NCBI GenBank assembly: GCA_048013815.1
Contig: CM106585.1
Span: 21,638,001 to 21,702,000, forward strand
Direction of reading: 5' to 3'
DNA from: Setoptus koraiensis
Taxonomy: Eukaryota > Arthropoda
DNA length: 64,000 nt
Shown piece after piece: positions 44,182 to 58,100 of this stretch (within the stretch, counting starts at the first letter, position 1; the number at the start of each line of letters is the position of its first letter). The notes under the pieces are model-generated. The model ran no database searches. It saw nothing but the letters and a program-made list of their open reading frames with translations, and was not told the origin of the DNA. A program made the position numbers and the translations under genes.

Positions 44182-47100
44182 CTAAAATGGACAATTGTCG
44201 TATTATTATGATTGCATAGATACGTTAATTAATTATCATCAGTATTATTAACATAAAGGAGAGGAAACAATTATTGCGTAATTAGTAATTGTGAGTCATT
44301 ATGTCATCATCATCATTGTTATTGTCCGTGCTCGATGAACAGGTGAGTGATTATCTCGTCTTGCGATCGTTGTTGGTCGCAACACACGATCATTGCATGA
44401 CATGTGATACACGATCGAATTGCAAGTTGACCATTGTTATCGCTGACATGATCGCCGGCAACAGCCGCCAATTAAAACTTACCGAGGCGAGGCTGCAGTG
44501 TCCAGTTGTAACGATTGAATAGATATATGGTGGCCACTAGCGACATAAACAACAGTATAACGGAATATATAACGCCGCGACTATTGATGGTGGCCGTAAC
44601 TCCTGCAAGCGCAACATTGGCGAGCGAATTAAAATGAAAGCAAAAAGTTAAAGTTAAAACCAGTTAAGAAAACAGCTGATTGTCAGTTTCACTGGCCAGT
44701 TGTGTCAGAGTATCTTGAGTCAGCTGTTGCTGACAGTTGCACTCACCTGGATAGATGGCGGTCTGAATGAACCAGGGCAGTGACAGGCCAATGAGAATGT
44801 CAAATATGTTACTTCCTATGGAGTTGCTCACCGCCATGTCGGCCATTCCCTAAGCACGCACAATGTACAACACATGATAATAATTAGTTAATGATACGAT
44901 AATGATAGAATAATTAATTAGCGGTTACCAGTATCAACACAACTGTCAACTTGGCAACTTGTGCATTGATACAATCGGATTGTAGCAATCGGATTGTAGC
45001 AATCGGACAATTGTTATGACACTCACCATGCGCGCCACGTGAATTGATGAATAGGCGTCCGGCACGGAGGTGCCCGCCGCCAAGAAGGTAATGCCCATGA
45101 TGGAGTCGGGTATGCCCAAAGTGAAACCGACCAGTGTCACCATCCACACCATCACATAGGAGAACAGTGCTGTCCACGTTATAGATATGATAAATGTCAA
45201 CCAGTATTTGTCTGGATACAATGTGCAATCGGGTATTGTGTGATAAAGTACAAAATTGCAGGGTATTTTTGCCAGCCACACATAATAATCTAAGCGGCCA
45301 CGCTCTGGCCCGGGCGGATTGTGCCACATCTCAAGATCCTCTTCGGCCACCAATGAAAATTTACTTTTAGACACCGTTGATTGAGTGGCATACCGGGCAA
45401 TTCGCTGCTGCTGTCCACTACTGATCGATTGATGATTTTGGTTTTGTCCCGCTGCACTTCCGGTGCTGCCGCCAACCATTGAAGTGCCATAGTTGTTGTA
45501 AACTGTTGTTCCACTGCCAATGCTGGCCTGTTTGCCCAGTTGTTGTTGTTGCTGTTGTTGTTGCGCTAATTGTTGTGCTGTCTTATGTAATTGCTTTAAA
45601 CCGTAACTATTTGAGCCGCCTCTCGTTACTCGTTCTCTGTCGTCATCCTCGCCCTCGGGCCCAATATAACTTGCCTCAATTGATTGTTGCTGCTGCAGGT
45701 GGCGCTGGTGGCGCTTCCTTTTCACCTCTTTGTATTGTATTTGCCAAACGACAAATTGAATGGCCGATCTAAATCTCAATCTACACGAAAATAGTCGCTT
45801 GTGTTTTAGTATCACCAACAATGCAGCCCGAAACATATGATCGTCCATCATTATGGGATCCATTGTTTGTTGTTGCATGTTGTTGTTGTTGCAATTAGTT
45901 GCACTGTTTGCCGTCTTGCCACCCATGAGAGACACGTTAAAACTGAATACGTCGTCGGCGCCATCTATCGAGCCGGCACTTATTAATTTGCTTGTCAATG
46001 GTGTAGTGAGCAGGAATTTGGTGACATATTCTTTTATTTGATCATTATGTATCATTATTGTTATGTAAACACCGTATAAGGCTAGCATGGCCAACGATTC
46101 GTAGGCGCTCACCCGTTCGTCATAGATGAACTTTATCCATGTGAGCACGAGGCGATTTATTGGGCCGAAACGGTGGGCCGAAACGGTGGGCCGAAAGAAT
46201 GAGGCGAAATGGTGGGCCGAAAAAGAGGGGCACAGTGTGGAAAGACGAGAGAGTTGATGATTAAAAATCAGGCCTACTAACTCGTGATTAATTGTAATCA
46301 ATTAATCATATAATTGTAGTTAATTAATCATATGATTGTAATTGATCAAAGCCTTATTCAACCTACCAGAATGAGCACCAATACGGTAAATGTGTAAAAT
46401 ACTGAGTCGCGTAACACTGGCCACCAATTCAAGTGGCTCACGGTGGTTGTCACAAATGAACAAATGCCAATAACGAACAATATGTTGAACACCGCAGAGC
46501 CCTGATTTGACCATTAGACAATTGGATAGTCGGGTAATTTGTTAATTGATTTGCATGAAAGAAACAGAGACAACAGGCATACAGTTACAAAAATGAAATA
46601 GTTGAGCCGGTGAGAATCGATGGCCGATTAGCTAATTAAATTGATTAGCCCAGTGTTTAAAAACAACAAACACCGGCTTAAATCACTCACCACAATGGCG
46701 CCTGTGCCCACGTCGCCCTTGGCTATAAAAACTCCCAATATTGCCGTGAAGAGTTCCGGTGCGGAACTTCCGGCACTCATGAGGGTGGCGCCAGCGACGT
46801 CGTCGCTCAAATTGAGTCTCTGGCATGGTGGTGGTGGTAGTGGTCGTCGTTGTTGTCGTTGTTGTCGTTGTTGTTGGCATTGGTGGGTCAATTTATTTAT
46901 TGGGGTCAACAAGGCAGCCGGCAGAAGAGACAAAATGCAAGCAAAGAAAGGAGCAATAAAGCGACATTAGTTTATATGAGGCTTAAGAGGCATGTCGTGC
47001 GAGTAGCCCGTACGGATATTGTTCAAGTGCTGGCTGCATTGGAAAAAGCAGATTAATTTAACCTGTATTATCACTGATCAGTGATCACCGTTAGCTAATA

Positions 47101-50100
47101 ATGCGTAATAACGTAACGGCACACACACGCAATGTTGTTGTAGTTGTTGTTGTTAGTTGGTCTGTGCCCGTTGCAAGTTGTTTGGGGCCCCTCCGTTTGG
47201 GGCCGGGGAAAGGGGGAGCTTGCTGGGGGGGGGGGATCAACTTACCTGGGAGAACTCCTCCAACGAAGGCATAAAATAGCGCTCGCTATGTTTGTTGATC
47301 ACGTTGTTTATGTTTGATTAGATGGCGATGGCGATAGACAGACATACACGGTGAGTTGCATACGGTGGGTTGGCACAGTGAGGTCCGAGGGCAGTTAATT
47401 ATCGTTAGTATCGTGTAGTTATTGCCAGCGAGAGATAGAGAGATAGGCGAGAAAAGAAAGTTAGTAAGTACGTATGTGTATATATATATATGTATAAATT
47501 GATTATCTCTCTGTGCAAACTGTTTTTGTGTTTTGTCTCGTCTGGAGAAACACATCTAGATTTAGGTTGGCAAGCTGAGTGACAGTGGCAGATATTAGCA
47601 GTTACATAACAGTTACATGCTACATACAGACAGAATGACAACAAGCCGGTTGCAACTTGCAAGAATAACTCACCAAACAAGCGCCAGGGCATAGAACATG
47701 TAAACAACTACGGCCATGTGAATTACTATAAGTCCACGAGAGCGCCATTTATCACCAATAATATCATTTGGAAATTCTAGATACGCGGGCGCAATACAAA
47801 TCGATTCGTTTTTTGCTCTAATAAATGGCAACTGTACCAGTCTGGCCTTTTTCTTCTTTTTGACGACAGTCGTCTCTAGCGCATAATTACTGTCGTTTGT
47901 TGCCTGTTCTGTATCGTTGGGGCCCGATTTGGATTCGTGGCCGGCCGGCTGCTGCTGCTGCTGTTGCTGTTGTTGGGTGTCCTTGGATACGCTCAGTCTG
48001 CTGCCAGTGCAGTGGTTGAAATCATTAGTAAAATAGTTAATAGTGGCAAAATAAAAATAAAAAGATAATTAGAAAGAGAAGCAACTTCTGGTGAGAATCT
48101 GGCCGACACTGTCGCGCGTGAGCCAAGGATTGTGCCATTTAATGTGCAGTCGCTATACAACTACAATTGCACAATTGCTATATTTTTGTTTGTCATGCCG
48201 GAAGTGGCATACATCTCAATTGTCATTTGGCAGGCGGCTTTTTCGCCTCTTTTCTTTTTTCCATTGCAAGATTAGATTAGAGCCAGGCCAGTTCAAGTTA
48301 GAGCCAGCAGCTGACAGTAAGTCACTGTGGCAACAACTAGGCCGAAACTTATTTCTTTGGGTTCTGCCAGACAACAAAATGTAATCGTTTCCCTGTGTTT
48401 ACCAATTCAATCCAGTCCGATATCGCTCGAATAAAAGCCAATATAAGTATGGCCAGCGAGCAACGGAGCTCAATGTCTCTCTATTTTGCGTCGATTCCAT
48501 TTTTGCTAAAATAAAATCGACAACGCAAAACACAAATCAATGAGCAATATCAATTGAATAATTGAATTATTCATTTCAATTAAATATCACCGATTCCAGA
48601 GATCTCTCCAATTGATTATTCTATAGCCTGTGATAGCGCAATTTCGGTTAGCGAGCCGGCTTTTAGTATTCGATTCGAAGCTCATTTTGGGTTTAAATCC
48701 GATCGGTTTGCACCCAAGACCCGATTTTATGGCTTTTGGCCTTGTCCTGCTATTGGCCTTAATCGGCCCAAACTATTAAATGTAATAAAAGCCAATAGTG
48801 GCCATTTTATCAACAATTTATGTCAATTGAAGCCAATAAGGGTCCAATCGGGCTTCTATAAAAAAGGTCGGGCAAGAAGCCATTAAAGCCCCATTTCGCC
48901 TTTATTACGGCCTTCATTGAATGAAATTCATTCTATAATGAAGGTCAGTTATAATAATTAGTTATTATAATTTAGGCCAGCACACTGATTGACAATCAGT
49001 GATTGTGGCCTGAATCAACTGGCGACTCAATCGGCAACAGATAAATCAAGTGTGAGTAAGTGCGTGAATTAGCAAATTGACGAAGTGAGTCGAATTGAGT
49101 TGCGTCTCACAATATAAAATAATACGAAATAAGATCACTAATGAATCATTAGTAATGATCTTAACTCGCTAACAAATTGTTAGTAACAATGCTGGCGTTG
49201 CAAGCGCAACGAGGCCGAACATTGGTTGCAGTGGTCATCCACTGACTCCACTTAGATGTGTTGAGTGTATCTTGTCAGTTACACAGGCGACAAGACCGAC
49301 TTGCAATATGATATTCATATGATATGTTGCGTAAATATCTTATGTAACGTTGCATCGCACACTCTTGATGCATGACATAACGGCACGAACGAGGGGCAAA
49401 CGAGAATAAATATAAGAATAGATATAAACAAATAATAATAATAATATAATGTCAATTGTGTTCAGGTAAATATAGGTGCTGTATGAAAATAAAACAATTC
49501 AATTGGTATATTTACGGTGACTCATTGTGATTCACTTGGCCGGGCGTTACAGTTGGCACAGTTAGTTTGACAGTTACTGTTGTTGTCTAGGCAGTGGACA
49601 GACTCAAGCCACGAAGTGGCACATGGACACACAAACAAGCAGAGCATTGCAACGAGTGGTCATTGTTTGTGTCTGTCAATTGTTTTAGCGCCCCCTTCTA
49701 CTTTGTGCGCTCCGTGTGTGTATGTGTCACCTGAGCTACAGATATATAATAATCTATTGTTGTAGCAGAGAAGAAAAATTGCAATTGCGCAATTGCACGT
49801 GCCGAGTCGTGCGAGCAAGGGGGCGCACAGTTCAAGTCGGTTATGCGTGAACTGGCCTCCCACGCACAAGCGAACAACAAAAGAGAGACACTTTCTCGGG
49901 TGCTACATGGTGCTTTATGGTGCTCTATGGTGCTCTATGGTGCCTCGTGGTGCTTCATAGGGCCTCGTGGTGGTGCATGGTGCGTGGTGGTGCGCAACTG
50001 TGGTATATGGTTGGTGCAGTGTGCAAGTAGCAAGCGTTTCCATTAACTAGTTAGTAGCAAACTAGGTCACACTGTTTGTCATCGATTATCTCTCTGCTAG

Positions 50101-53100
50101 CCAGAGTTGGTTAGCCAGAGTTAGTTAGCTTGTACAGTAGTGTTATTCTCACTGTTGGCACTCACCTCCATACAGCACAAGCCATGCAACCAAGCAACTG
50201 AATACGTTATTACGTAATGCAAGCGCCAGCTATTTCGCGCTATCTCACCTCACGCGCTATTGGCGGCCGATTTAACTATTTAGTTTGCTGTTGGTGTCTT
50301 GGCGTTGCCGATGCAATCTATTCCGTCTAATCTAATCCAATGCTCGACTGCTATGAATACTCGCGTTATTTGTGTGTATAGGTGTTAATCATGTGTGAAT
50401 CATTTATAACCATACTGTGATCTGGATTTTGGATGGAAGCGCGATTACCCTGATGGCATGACAAACAGCTCACTCACCGACTGTGACTCTCGACGACTGT
50501 GACTCACCGACTGTGACTCTCACCGACTGTGAGTCTCGCAGTTGACTCACGGTGATGTCGCCAGGCTGCCCTGACCGGGATAATTCACAACGTGAGGTGA
50601 TACGCCAAAAATAATGACACATTTCTCTTCTGGCCGTTAGGCGGCCCAATATCCGCTCAGGCCGCTATTGCATCATATCTTGCATCATATGCGGTCAAAG
50701 TGGAACATATGGCTATATAAACATAAGGTGGACAAGAGGCCAGAGCGACGTTGATGCCAATTCGATTCAATTTGCGGGGCTCTGAAAACAGCGGCAACAT
50801 TATGCAAATTATGCGGCTAAATTATGGTGTTACCACGACAGCTCGCTCATTCGTATTGTGACCGCAGTGATTTTCAGATGGGTCGACTCTTGATTTGTCT
50901 CATCACAAATTCATGCCAACTGATTCTATTTGATTGTATCCAGAGGAAATGGCCGGAAATTTCCATTTACGCGCCACCAACTTGAGGACAATTGGAGGTG
51001 AAAAAATTATGATAAAACTACCAGTGGCGGCCTCTGCCAGCGAAAAGCAGTGAGCTGAACAAGAGCACTTATTTATATTTGACTGCGACTCACGAAAGCC
51101 AAAATAAATAAAATATGAATAAGCGGACCTTCGTAGGCGGCCAAATATTCGAGTCACCATGCTCGCAAGTTACTTACAACAGATAGAGCAAGATAGACAG
51201 ACAGCAAATTACGTCATGTATTGTCAGATGATGCAATGTCTATTTGCAATGTCTATGCGCGCAATTTAATCATTTGGCGCATCATCTTTTTGGCCGGTGG
51301 GGGCCCCACGAAATTGTCCAAACAAAAAGCGTGTCCGCACGGTGTTATTATTGTTGGTCTGGTGTGTGTAACGGTGCATATTGTTGTGTGCCCATTCATG
51401 TATATATTCGTATATATTCATGTGTTTACCTTTCGGGGCAGCAAGCCGCTCGAATTAGTATGAAAATCTCTCTCTCTGCACTGGCGACAATCTCTCAATA
51501 GTTGAGCCTGCAGACTGCGATAAAAGCGAATTTGAAGCGAATTATAGCCAACAATGGCTAAACTCTAATACTATAATCTAAAACTAATAATGGCCACTAT
51601 TATTAGTTTTAGATAACTCACCGTTACTCGCCATTCTATCACTATCAGCTGCTTGCCACACTGTTGTCGCGCTAGCTCGTTGCGTCACACTGCCGGTATC
51701 AAAACAAGATAACGGTAAGCTCGCTAACAAGCTCAAGCTAAAATTAGTCGCTATTATATAACACGAGCTACATATAACATAAGCTATACGCTATAAGCAG
51801 AGGGCGCAATCGAGACCATAATGGAGAGCAAGTTGCGTAACAGCGCGACCTGTCCACCATTACTGACAGCTTATTATTATTATTGTTATTATTATTTTGG
51901 CTGGCCAGCGCAAACTCACCCACAGCCGCCACAAATCCATCCAAATATCCAAATATAAATAGACATTATAAATAGGCATACCTGCGCGCAGCGCCATATC
52001 TGGCACAGTTGTCTGTCATTTGCATATATTTAAATCGGCTTGCGACTCGAATTCGAATCGGCCAGTCGTAAGCCGAAATTGACTCGCTTACTGTAACCGC
52101 ATTTTGCTGTAATTGCATCGTATGGCGTATTTGTTGGGCCACGCGACTTGTTTGTGGGGCGACCAACAAACGGCAGCAAGATTCCTCATTTAAGTTAAGT
52201 CTTGTAACTTTAATGATAATATTGCACAACTGACCTGGTTGTGCGATATTGTTGTGCGATATTGTGCTCAATCGTGCTCAATTGAGCTCAATTGTGCGGC
52301 CTGTGCGCACCTGGCATGAGTGACCAACAGCCATGTATTTATATTTGGACATATGTCCATGTCCAGTGACTGTCTCTATGTAGCGATTGTCTGGCTCAGC
52401 TTGCAAGCAAGCCGCCCAATAAAGTCACTGGGGCACCAACAAGCGACAGCGACATTGACAGCTCGTCAGCCCGATGAAAGGCCCCCAATCGAAGGGCATC
52501 CTTGGCTCGATAATGTCCAACACTGTCAGTGGTCAGCACTGTCAGCGGTCAACACTGAAACATGTCGCTGTCTGGCACCAATTTCCGGCCATACAAACAC
52601 TTCCGCTTGGTTGTTGTTTATTGGACTGTCATTTGTGCTACCAATGACAATAAATATTTAACGGCAAATCCTTCGAATCGTCCTCTGGCTCACTTGTTAT
52701 GCCTCACGAGCGCGTCATCGTTATCGTTACGTTACTGGCTTTGTCGTGATATCGCTTCGTCGTTATATCACTTGGTCGTTGTGTCGCTTTGTCGTCATGT
52801 CGCTTGCTCGCGTATCGCCAGCCATCTCTGGTGGTCAGTGCAAATAAAGGGCTCCACTGTGCCGATCTCGCAGCCAACAATTGCCACAATTGTCCGGAGT
52901 GCGCACTACACTACAGACGTCGTGCCATCAGATATCAATATACACGTATATCTGGCGTGGGCACCTCTGATTGATTGATTGCTTGCTGAATATTGGCCAG
53001 ACTGGCCGCACAATGGCAACGACACTTGCTATTGGCCAACTGACAGCTGAGTTGCACTCTAACTGAACACTTAATATGGGTGTTGCTGTCTTATGGAAGT

Positions 53101-55141
53101 GGACTGAATTTGATTACTATTGTGCCGGCTGACCTCTGTGTGTGTATTGATTTGCTTGCAACGGTGTCCATTGGACCGCTGACTCGATCGGGCCAAACGA
53201 TAGCGACAGAGCGCCCTCTAATAGAGCTTGCAATTATCGCCTTCACGCCCGTGCTTGCACTAACTTGTAGCCACACAACAAAATACTGACAATGCGCTCA
53301 CAGTGATTGCGACAAGAGAAATTAGTTTACAATAATTAGGTTACTGACCAGTGCAATTCTCGTCAAGTTGAGCTGGCTCGTTCTCGATTTGGCTCATTGA
53401 CTGCACTTGTTAACTGACAACAAGCCACTTGTTATGTCCAGTGTTTCGTGTAGTGGCCGCTATCGCTCGCAATGTCGCTAGGCGCACTCACCTGAGTCAG
53501 GTGACCTGACACATGTGACCGACCCGAGCATAACTGGTTGGTTGTGAGTGGCCACCTAGTGGCGCACACCCACAGATACACCTAGCGAGTCTCTACTAGA
53601 GACACACCAAATCTCCGGGCTGGCGATACACAAACAAACAAACAAAACAAGCAACCGACCAACCAACCAACAAACCAATAACAAACATGGCTGCAAATCG
53701 TAATTGCGCAATGCGCGCCACACATTCCAACTTGCCTAGACACTTGTCTGCCAGCTTGCCAAGGGGCTTGCCAGAGAGAAAGGGGAGAGAGAGGGAGAGG
53801 GAGATAGAGAGAGAGAGAGGGAGAGACCCCCGAGGCACGACAAACAGAGTGTCTCATTAGTGGCTCATGTGCGACCAGTTAATTGAGTTTCGCACACAAT
53901 GGGCATCGGGCAAAGGGGATAATGGGAAAAATAAGGCTAAAAAAGGGGGCGCCAACAGTTTGTTGGTTGCATTTGCGTAAATAGCAGCAATCTATAATTC
54001 AATTTAGTCGCTAACTCGTTACAATCTAACTCCTACGCTTTTGCTGGCCCGCTCGTGGCGCCACGTGCAACGTGACCAGAAACAGTCACAGATTGGAGGG
54101 GAACGTGACGATGACCAGCAATCGTGTCACCGTACTGGACAGCGCAGTGGCATGATAACACGGCGTTATTATGATTGCGTTGGTTTGTTGCCAATTGCAA
54201 CAACTAATCGACATGGCCGAGATTGACGTTTGTGGCGCACTCTCTCAACATGACCTGTGGGCCTGTCACTGTTTGTGTGGCCCAAAATGAGCTTGCCAAC
54301 GCTTCTTTTTGCAGGGAAATTTCGCAGAACAGCCCCCAAACCTTTTAATGGCTAAAAGCGCGCCGTGTTGAGACCATACCCTTCACAGCGGCCACGAAAA
54401 TGCCCATTTTGCTGCGGCGGCGGCAGCGGCAGCGGAGCAAACTGCAAAAAGTTTAATTAGAATGTATCGTGTCCAGAGCGATTTGGCAATTGTGATGAGG
54501 CGCTCGTGTTGAGGGCGCCACTAATTAGTTTCCGCGTGTGTGTGTGCGTCGGACGTGACTAATGAACTCTCGGCCGCACATTTCACGACGAGCACTTCGG
54601 CCGCGGCCCCCATCGCTCACAGACTGTGAGTCACAGTGAGTTTGCGAGGGCCCCCAGCGAGGCCCGGCCGGCCAGCTCGACTCGACAAGATAAATGGTAA
54701 TAGGCACGGCTAATTGGAGATACAATCGCAACTAACTGGAAGCTGTGACAAATTGCGCCAAAGTGCGGCCGGCAAACTTTGGGGCCCGACACGCACACAC
54801 ACACACACACGGATTGCATGTATATGTATAATAAGCCCATTATATTTCGGTGGCAATTGCATGTATATCCATACATAAAAAAACTTATTCGGGTTACGCA
54901 ACCATTACGATATTGCGCCGCTCTGAATCATTCAGCCAGAGTCCAGAGATGACGCGACCAGAATACGATGACAAAATGACAAAACTCACCTTTTATCACT
55001 GGCAAACTTTTGTTTCCACAATTTGGATCGATTGTTGCTGTTGCTATTGGCCGGTGGGACACTATTGCTATTATCATTATTATTGATATTATTATCTTGC
55101 TTGTTTGCCTGCTTGCCGGCCGAATTAAATTGAGTTGCCAA

Positions 55142-55172
<31 letters not shown>

Positions 55173-58100
55173 TTGCTGTTGTTACTGCTGTTGTTGTTGG
55201 AGCCCTTGGGTGCTGCCTTGGTGTCCTTTGTGGCCGCTGTTGGCGCTGCGGGCAACGGCTGCGCGGCCCCAACGGCCGGGCCCTGATCCCCTGGCGAGCT
55301 GGCGGTGTCATTAGTGTTATTGGTGTCTTCGTATTCTTCATATTCGTACTCTTGCGAATTGTTACCTAACAACTGCGCCGTGCTGCTTGGCACGGGGGTT
55401 GTTGATGTTGTTGTGCTGGTTGTTGTTGTTGTTGTGACCTTGTTAGATTTATTGCGATTGTTGGACATCTTTCTGATGTTCGGATATTGTCTTAATTGCT
55501 GCTGTATCAAATATCTCGCTTGCTTATCTCTGATTGTGTGCTTCTCATCGTCTGCCCACTCTATTAGTGGTGACGCTTTATCTCTCGCAGCGTGGACAGA
55601 ATTTCTCTTGTTCCTTGTGTTTGATAATTGTTGTTGTCGGTGCAGCTTGTTTTTATGATCGTCGGGCATGTTAGCCGGTCCAGCAGTAGTAAATAATGTT
55701 GTTGTTGTTGTTGCTGTTGTTGTGCCGATTTCTGGTGCACTACCATTGTTGTTGGCCGGCATATCGCCGACAGACTGCGCTGTTGTTTGTCGGCTGTTTG
55801 GCCCCAATTGCACGCTCACTGATTTAGTAATGTTGCCGCTGTCGTTCTTATCCGTTCTCACCATGGCATATCCAACATTTGAGCCAGCACTGCTGTTAAT
55901 GCTATTTCTACTACTGGACTGTTGCTCGGTCTCATATCTGGCCTCACTGGTGACAGTGCCAAGAAGCAGCGAGTCGCTGTTGTTGTTGGTGTGGGACCCG
56001 CCGACAATTGTTGTTGTAGCTTCTTTTTGTATGTCGTGTGTGTTGCCTGTGTGAGACAGTCGGATAATTTGGGCCAGTTTGTTACATGAAAATGAATTTG
56101 TAGTTGCGTTTGTGTTGTGTTTGTGTTTGTATATAACAAGCATAGAGCGGGAGAGACAGTTTTATATTATCAGATCAATTTTGTGCTTGCGCTGCTGCAT
56201 TTTATTATGTAATGTTTATTGGTTGCATTGGTTGCAGTGTTGTTGCGATCCGTCGTTTGAGTGCATTTTACCAACAATACCCGATACGCGAACACACAAA
56301 CAAACCCACTAGTCGGGCTTAAAAGATCTATTCTGGCTGCTGATTTATTTCTATGTTAATGACAACTGAAACTTGAAAACACCGCAAACTAATGGACAAG
56401 TGGGGCTGCATTTTTCACTTGTGATGAAACCATAATCATAATAGCACCCACAGATCATATAACAGCAACGGCAACTCGACGAAGCCATCGCCAGCCACGG
56501 GATAGCGGCCTCGTTCGATTCATCCGGATCGATCGATCCCATTCGTCCGATCGATCCCATTCTTGCCATCGATCCGGTGGCAAAAAACGTGGCAGCTCCG
56601 CATTGTGGCTGCCGATGATCGGTGTCGAGAGAACACCGAAAATAAGTCGCTGCTTTGTATTGGTGCCTGCTCAGTGCGGATAGTGCCAAATTACAGCCAG
56701 ATAAGATTGATACGAATCGCCAGCCAGAAAGTCGTTAGAGTTTGCGCAAACCCACAATTGTGAGTCGCACTATCGATCAGCAGGGATAACACAATCGGTT
56801 ATTAGCAGAAATTTTTCTACGGATGGCAAAAGCCTGAAACTTGGCGAAATCTGTCACAGATCTTGAAAGCCCCAATTGTGTCGACCGAAAGCACTCAATT
56901 TGGGCAATTTCTGTCATGAGAACAGAAAAATTCATAGCAGCCTACCTCTGCCACGAATTGTGGGCCATGATCAATAATTTTGAAAGTGAAAAAAGGGAAA
57001 AATCGGATGCTGATAGCGTGAAAAGCAATTTCGAACAGTATTTTCGGGTTTTGCCGAATCTGCCCATTCTGTGGTGCCCGCATATCAGCTCAATATCAGC
57101 TTAAAATCAGCCACTTGGAGAGCTTGACAGCATCTGAGCGGCGAAGCCAACATGGTCATTATCGCGACGGTATATTTTTCATTTTGATGACTGCAACATC
57201 GCATTTCGGAAGGGGCCTCGATGAGGGGCCGAGAAGAATGCGACGTTCGATTGTGCGATACGAATCGCAGGTTTGAGATGGCAAACGACAAATCGGCAAT
57301 GCGAAATCAAATCGGATTGGATCGATTGCGAGCTTGATCTCCGACAGTCTCGACGAGCACGAGAGCTAATCCAATATTCATGTTAGACACTTTTTGTCCG
57401 TTTTGTCGTCCATTACATAAGTGCTTTGGGCCGGCAAAGAGGCTGATGTGTTCTCGCACGCTTGCACGATTCGCCAGCGCTCAGTTCAACAAGCCGACGA
57501 GCCGACTAGCCGACTAACTTAGCAAAATTACCTGCAACATGGCTGCAAGCGAGCCTGTTTTATGTTTTTTGGGGCGCAATTGCAGCGCATAAACATAGAA
57601 AAATAGACATAGAAAGTGAGTGGAAATCTGAGCGAGTCGGTGGTTCCGATTGGACAAGTGCGCACCAACTTTTATATATCTATATATATATATATTTATA
57701 TATATATAAACTAATGCGTTTTATCGTCACCATATTGGTCACGGTCGTCGCCGTCATCGTGGCCTCCTCGAGGGGAACCATGCAAAGAACCAATGAAAAC
57801 CAATGAACGAATGTTTGTCGGCGCGGCTGCAAATGCGACGGGCGAGTTTTTCATTAAAAATAGAAATATCTCCGTGCCGACATTTACATTATTCACTTGA
57901 CATCGAGTGGGGCGCACTCTTTTCGATTCTTTCCGATCCGATCCAGACCGAGCCGTTGCGCTAACTCCGCTTCTTCCTCTCTGCTGGGATTCTTGTCCGC
58001 TTGCGTGGGTGGACGTGATGCATCTTAATCTTGTCGTATAGGCTCTTTACTACTATTACTTCACTATTAGTTGTAGTCGGCTTGTTTGGGCCCCTGTCTG

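Larger units (their letters stand above)
48001..54989 (-). other. NCKX intron 2 (6989 bp); no other gene seen
   Basis: Microsatellite-poor to moderate, with tandem repeats at 49901-49990, 50461-50545 and 52700-52800 and GA-rich DNA near 53780-53825. Open frames on both strands lack recognisable domains. Confidence 0.7.
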